From NCBI RefSeq assembly GCF_902168175.1, contig NZ_CABHOU010000038.1, forward strand, positions 25,661-89,660: a stretch of DNA of 64,000 bases, given 5' to 3'. Below, one piece after another: positions 61,101 through 64,000 of this stretch; the first letter of the stretch is position 1, and each line of letters begins with the position of its first letter. Below the pieces are notes generated by a model. It searched no databases. It was not told the origin of the DNA and saw only the letters and a list, made by a program, of their open reading frames with translations. The DNA is from an uncultured Chitinophaga sp. GTDB taxonomy: Bacteria > Bacteroidota > Bacteroidia > Chitinophagales > Chitinophagaceae. Made by a program: the position numbers and the translations under genes.

Positions 61101-61555
61101 AAGAAAAGCTTTCCCGTCCTTCGTTTGAGAAAGAACTGAGCGGGCTGGAATTATCCGGTGCTGGTGCGCAGGTTAAAACCGGCAGGGCGGTGAGAAGGGT
61201 GGTGAGGTACGAACTGATTATCGTGGATAACAACTTCAAACGTTTCATCAACCGCTTTATCAGTTTCTTCAGTTCCCTCGTGTTCTCCCATTTCCTGCGG
61301 AACAATGCGGTGGCCCGTTCGCCCTTATCAGCTGCTTCCAAACAAAAGCTCAATCCTTACAAAGATAAAGTGGTGGCAACACAACCAGGTTTTGCAGTGG
61401 CTAACACAATGAACAATAAAGCGTATGGTACATCTGCCATGTTCGCCAGCGAGGCACAGGCCCGCGAGTTCATGAATCAGCAGATCTCGGCCGATCCTAA
61501 TCTGAAGGAATCATTACACGTTATTTCCCATCATGAATTAAACCCCGCAGCATGA
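58127..61555 (+). CDS. Large DUF6603-domain protein
   Basis: A 1142-residue protein without signal peptide. Residues about 1-230 are helical (DTLVVIAEELGKALQPLKEA, VEYFLKNQKAFGQLLRVLGI). A long repeat-like beta-rich part follows from about 240. Residues about 545-880 match the pattern I know as DUF6603: IQLGFGFVLLGVGGLLGLNR, FLIGPMAKLGWGTPALIS, FVISMGGFHPAFNPP, YFAVTSNTVQFGARVEIM, LGFDALFQFSPFYFIIQI, LEGPTPYRAKGTGTISILFF, DFDETWGE. Its function is unknown. The amphipathic, glycine-rich strands suggest a long beta structure or lipid-contacting groove (inference). The stop overlaps the next start (ATGA), so the next protein is translated with it. Confidence 0.8.
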   Translation: MEAKDTLVVIAEELGKALQPLKEATSSPGALRDFLSDLGWDVAPPAAVNALKAPAELATRMGTDNEGFKASDVQQLITAVKGAFEAIANLKSAGGMVPAMANELPGQLLEYLLVEYFLKNQKAFGQLLRVLGIIRLEDIPAAAGRVAYRRRTFAFSEFANLFSDPLTFFKNAFKWGQSEFRGLEWQDAVMELLDAWGLDVEIAGLSPAALAELTKNALDPSTAEFSALKAYFIKSANDPNSLNAGVGLFITPETATEKPGFALMPFLHGELEQAIEITDKLSLIIKAALDLTGGVGILVRPGKDIKAFAGLDSGTPGNLTGTVSAQFSVHNPGEPFILIGSRDASRLEIGSISAEAGTRFQGQGGKFEVFTEFGVQQGKIVIKAGEADGFLATLLPGDGINVGFDLTVGFSSTQGLYFGGSGGLEIQLPAHIQLGPIEITSAMIALKPRNGEIPLELAATIKGDLGVLKATVENIGLKAIFTFPADGKGNLGPVNLALGFRPPNGVGLAVDAGIIKGGGYLFLDFDKGEYAGALELTFSEVISLKAIGIINTKMPDGSKGFSMLIIITAEFGTGIQLGFGFVLLGVGGLLGLNRTMNLTALAEGVRTGGVNSVMFPQNIIENAPRIISDLRTFFPIEQDKFLIGPMAKLGWGTPALISVSLGIIIEIPGNIAIVGIIKIALPTEEAAIIQIQVNFIGAIEFDKKRLWFYAVLYESRVLFMTIEGGMGLLIAWGDDSNFVISMGGFHPAFNPPPLPFPAPDRIAFNIINTSVAKVRVLGYFAVTSNTVQFGARVEIMLGFSACKLEGHLGFDALFQFSPFYFIIQISASLSVKVFGIGLFSVSVRMSLEGPTPYRAKGTGTISILFFDFDVDFDETWGESRNTLMPPIEILPKVREEFNKLSNWQAKLPAGSNILVSLRKIDESQELVLHPIGTLQVSQRYVPLGLTIEKVGSQKTSDVKKLTAETADGSGLEKVNDLRENFAMAQFQDMKNEEKLSRPSFEKELSGLELSGAGAQVKTGRAVRRVVRYELIIVDNNFKRFINRFISFFSSLVFSHFLRNNAVARSPLSAASKQKLNPYKDKVVATQPGFAVANTMNNKAYGTSAMFASEAQAREFMNQQISADPNLKESLHVISHHELNPAA

Positions 61556-64000
61556 GTTATAACATAGCGAACTACACGTTTCTTCCCTGGTTGCGGCAAG
61601 GTATCGCCAACAAGATCGATACGGCGGACAATGACGCCGGTGTAAAGGTGCGTGCAAAAATTAAAGTAGACTTTAAGCTGCAACTCGAAAAGGTGGATGG
61701 TAGCAGTGCTTCGGAACCTTTTACAAAAGATGTGGAACTGTATGGTCCGGGCGATATCATCGGTATCGACCCTAAAGTGGTGATCAAAAACGAACCGCAT
61801 AACTGGATCACTAACTTCGAGCCCAACTACCTGCCTTATGTTGAGTTTTATGAAGAAAGTTTTCCCTGGCGGTATACGCCTGCAAGGCCGGGCGACGACC
61901 GTCTGCGTCCATGGATTGCTTTGGTAGTGGTTAAAGAAGGGGAGTTCGAGGAAGCTAAAAACATACAAGGAAAACCACTGTCGTACATCACAGTTCCCAA
62001 TGCAGATACGAAGTTTCCGCCAGCCGATCAGTTATGGGCATGGGCGCACGTGCATGTAAGCGAAAGCCTCATGGACCAGGATACTAAAATAGTAGAAGCA
62101 GATACCAATAAGATCGCCACCGCTTTCCAGGCGGTGATGAACAAAAATCCCGATCTGGCCAGCTCGCGTATTCTTTGCCCGATAAAACTGGAAAGCAACA
62201 CGGCTTACCATGCTTTCCTGATCCCTACTTTCGAAACCGGCCGCCTTGCAGGTCTCGGGCTCGATCCGGCGGCTCCGGCTATGCCGCATGCCACTTTCTC
62301 TGCATGGGGTAATTATGGCGATAAGCCGGAACCGGAGAACTTCCCGGTATATCACCGCTGGTTTTTCCGTACCGGTGATGTAGGTGATTTCGAATACCTG
62401 GTGCGCCTGCTCAAGCCGCAACCTATCGATAAAAGAGTGGGCAGAAGGGATATTGATGTGATGAACCCCGGTAGTAATATCGACGGCATCACCAATCCCG
62501 ATTTGCATGGGATACTGAAACTGGGCGGGGCGTTAAAGGTGCCTTTCATGACGATGACGCCTGAAGACCAGGCAGAAGTAACCAGGTACGATACCTGGGA
62601 CCAGGTGGGTTATCCGCAACCTTTCCAGCAGGATCTTGCGCAGTTCATTAACCTGGCCGATGACTATTCAGATAAGCCGGCCGATGAGGCGAATGCCGCC
62701 ACAGATTTACATCCGGATATCCAGACGAATAAGGACCCGATGATCACGCCGCCGCTGTATGGGCGCTGGCATGCCACTACCGACAGGTTGCTGACTAAAC
62801 GTGATGGCACCGATGCAGCATTTAACCGCAACTGGGTACACCAGTTAAACCTCGATCCACGCTGGCGGGTAGCGGCAGGTTATGGTACAAAGGTGGTGCA
62901 GGACAACCAGGAAAATTATATGGAAGCCGCCTGGGAACAGGTGGGTGATGTGCTGGAAGGTAACCGCAAATTGCGGTACTCGCATTTCGCGCGGCTGGTA
63001 TCACTGAGCTGGTACCATAAACACCTCGGTACTATGCGCAGTTATTCGCCGGAGAAATCACTGTTGTTGATGGCACCGGTGCAGCGGCGTGTGCTGGACA
63101 CACAGGCGGGTGTTACGGTACATCATCATGTGGCACAGAGTGTGATCACACAATCTGTTACTTCGCCCTCCATGCGTAAAGTGATACGTCCGGGTGGCAG
63201 GGTGATGAAGAAAAGTATATTTGAAGGTGCCGCTACAAAAGATAATCTCATTACCCGTATCAACGATGGGGAAATAGTGATCGCACCACCCAAAGTGATA
63301 TCGCCCGAACTGCCTACGGTAGACCAGGTGGCGGAAGGAGCTACGCCCACCAACGTACCGCCATTCATTCTCGATCTGATCCGTCGTTTCCCATGGTTGA
63401 AATGGGCCCTTATAATCGCCATCGCATTTTTCCTGCTGCTGATCTTTTTATTTTCGGGCATTGTGTTTATCGCCTCTGTGTTAGGTGTGATAGCCGCGGC
63501 GCTGATGACTGTTTTAGGGTTAGTGATGAAGTGGGAAAAGGCAGTGAAATATGCAGATAGTATTGCGGAAGAGAACCAAACACCTGAATCGATAGACAGC
63601 TGGCCGAATAGTCCGGACTTCGTACTAAGCGAACCTGGAGGGGGCGTTACGCCTGCCACGGGCGGTAGTACGGATAGTGCGGAGGCGCGTAAGTTTAAAC
63701 TGGCGCTGAGAGAGTCGCTCGGAGTGATACAAACGGCAAAGAATTTAGGAAAGGTAGTTCCAAGACCAAAGATCAATATTGCCGTTGTGGCTAACACCAC
63801 TTTTGAAGCCATCAATCCGGCCATTACCATTCCGAAACTAATATTCAGCGGCCTGCATATACCCGACCGCATTCGTACGATACTGATCGAGAACTTCGCG
63901 GAGATCATGGAGTACCCGAAAATTGATGTGCCGATGTACGAACCGCTGAAGAAATTATCGAAAGAAAACTTCCTGCCTAACCTCAACTTCATCGCCCAAA
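61552..64000 (+). CDS. Large membrane-anchored protein of the DUF6603 cluster, 5' part
   Basis: An open frame of at least 816 codons that continues past the window; it starts at the ATG overlapping the DUF6603 stop. I recognise no family. The first 600 residues are soluble and globular (MSYNIANYTFLPWLRQGIAN, VEFYEESFPWRYTPARPGDD, RLRPWIALVVVKEGEFEEAK, HRWFFRTGDVGDFEYLVRLL). Residues about 617-659 contain two adjacent hydrophobic helices (WALIIAIAFFLLLIFLFSGI and IASVLGVIAAALMTVLGLVM), after which the chain is soluble again (KFKLALRESLGVIQTAKNLG). There is no signal peptide, so topology is unclear. Its co-translation with the DUF6603 protein suggests the two form one assembly. Confidence 0.8.
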   Translation, partial: MSYNIANYTFLPWLRQGIANKIDTADNDAGVKVRAKIKVDFKLQLEKVDGSSASEPFTKDVELYGPGDIIGIDPKVVIKNEPHNWITNFEPNYLPYVEFYEESFPWRYTPARPGDDRLRPWIALVVVKEGEFEEAKNIQGKPLSYITVPNADTKFPPADQLWAWAHVHVSESLMDQDTKIVEADTNKIATAFQAVMNKNPDLASSRILCPIKLESNTAYHAFLIPTFETGRLAGLGLDPAAPAMPHATFSAWGNYGDKPEPENFPVYHRWFFRTGDVGDFEYLVRLLKPQPIDKRVGRRDIDVMNPGSNIDGITNPDLHGILKLGGALKVPFMTMTPEDQAEVTRYDTWDQVGYPQPFQQDLAQFINLADDYSDKPADEANAATDLHPDIQTNKDPMITPPLYGRWHATTDRLLTKRDGTDAAFNRNWVHQLNLDPRWRVAAGYGTKVVQDNQENYMEAAWEQVGDVLEGNRKLRYSHFARLVSLSWYHKHLGTMRSYSPEKSLLLMAPVQRRVLDTQAGVTVHHHVAQSVITQSVTSPSMRKVIRPGGRVMKKSIFEGAATKDNLITRINDGEIVIAPPKVISPELPTVDQVAEGATPTNVPPFILDLIRRFPWLKWALIIAIAFFLLLIFLFSGIVFIASVLGVIAAALMTVLGLVMKWEKAVKYADSIAEENQTPESIDSWPNSPDFVLSEPGGGVTPATGGSTDSAEARKFKLALRESLGVIQTAKNLGKVVPRPKINIAVVANTTFEAINPAITIPKLIFSGLHIPDRIRTILIENFAEIMEYPKIDVPMYEPLKKLSKENFLPNLNFIAQ

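Noticed and set aside
63126..63992. 288-codon open frame antisense to the last gene
   Set aside because: The plus-strand frame continues uninterrupted from 61552 with coherent protein features, including membrane helices; the antisense one is a composition effect.

Overview
The window reads as chromosomal DNA of a soil-type Bacteroidota, most like Chitinophaga or a close relative in the Chitinophagaceae. The evidence is three SusC/SusD pairs, many short-signal lipoproteins, TonB-dependent receptors with carboxypeptidase-like N-terminal domains, DUF4974-type FecR, LytTR and WYL regulators, and few strong Shine-Dalgarno sites. I saw no rRNA, tRNA, CRISPR array, transposase or integrase.

Region by region: (1) 1-4577 is the 3' end of a SusC gene, its SusD and a CE15 glucuronoyl esterase, a small polysaccharide-utilisation operon. 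(2) 4578-6377 carries three minus-strand housekeeping/regulatory genes (YdeI-like, VOC, WYL regulator). (3) 6499-15599 is a vitamin B12 uptake operon: a cobalamin riboswitch, then a TonB-dependent receptor, two BtuG-like beta-propellers, two paralogous PKD/EF-hand-like surface lipoproteins and a DUF4465 protein. (4) 15600-19543 holds small stress/regulatory genes on the minus strand (MepB, DinB, VOC, AraC, SDR). (5) 19739-32462 is the most interesting accessory locus. A minus-strand sulfatase-fold hydrolase and a Tat-exported metallophosphoesterase are divergent from SusC, SusD, a phosphonate-catabolism-type Zn dehydrogenase, a second Tat metallophosphoesterase and a phosphonatase-like HAD. 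An XRE-cupin regulator and an organophosphate:phosphate-antiporter-like MFS transporter follow. The same 15-bp motif lies in both promoter regions of the locus, so it looks like one regulon for an organophosphorus nutrient.

(6) 32433-36234 is a worn region: a broken DMT transporter, a GNAT enzyme, an AT-rich propeller/YceI pair, a truncated LysR end, an inverted repeat, a tandem repeat and a small ORF. (7) 36235-47790 contains catalase, a cupin fusion, a LuxR regulator and a LytS/LytR two-component system. It also holds an SDR, Ohr, a DUF1223 protein, a cytochrome P460-type haem protein and an ArsR/SRPBCC pair. Tandem TTGTCC motifs exactly 21 bp apart precede lytSR, ohr, the P460 gene and, less well, the DUF1223 gene, suggesting a LytTR-controlled redox regulon. 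(8) 48049-56613 is an ECF sigma/FecR/SusC/SusD/LVIVD-repeat operon. (9) 56924-64000 is a three-gene cluster of large poorly understood proteins, including a DUF6603 protein and a membrane-anchored protein that runs off the window.

Coordinates of starts were adjusted where the longest open frame began at TTG/GTG or ran through a regulatory element; these choices are stated per gene.
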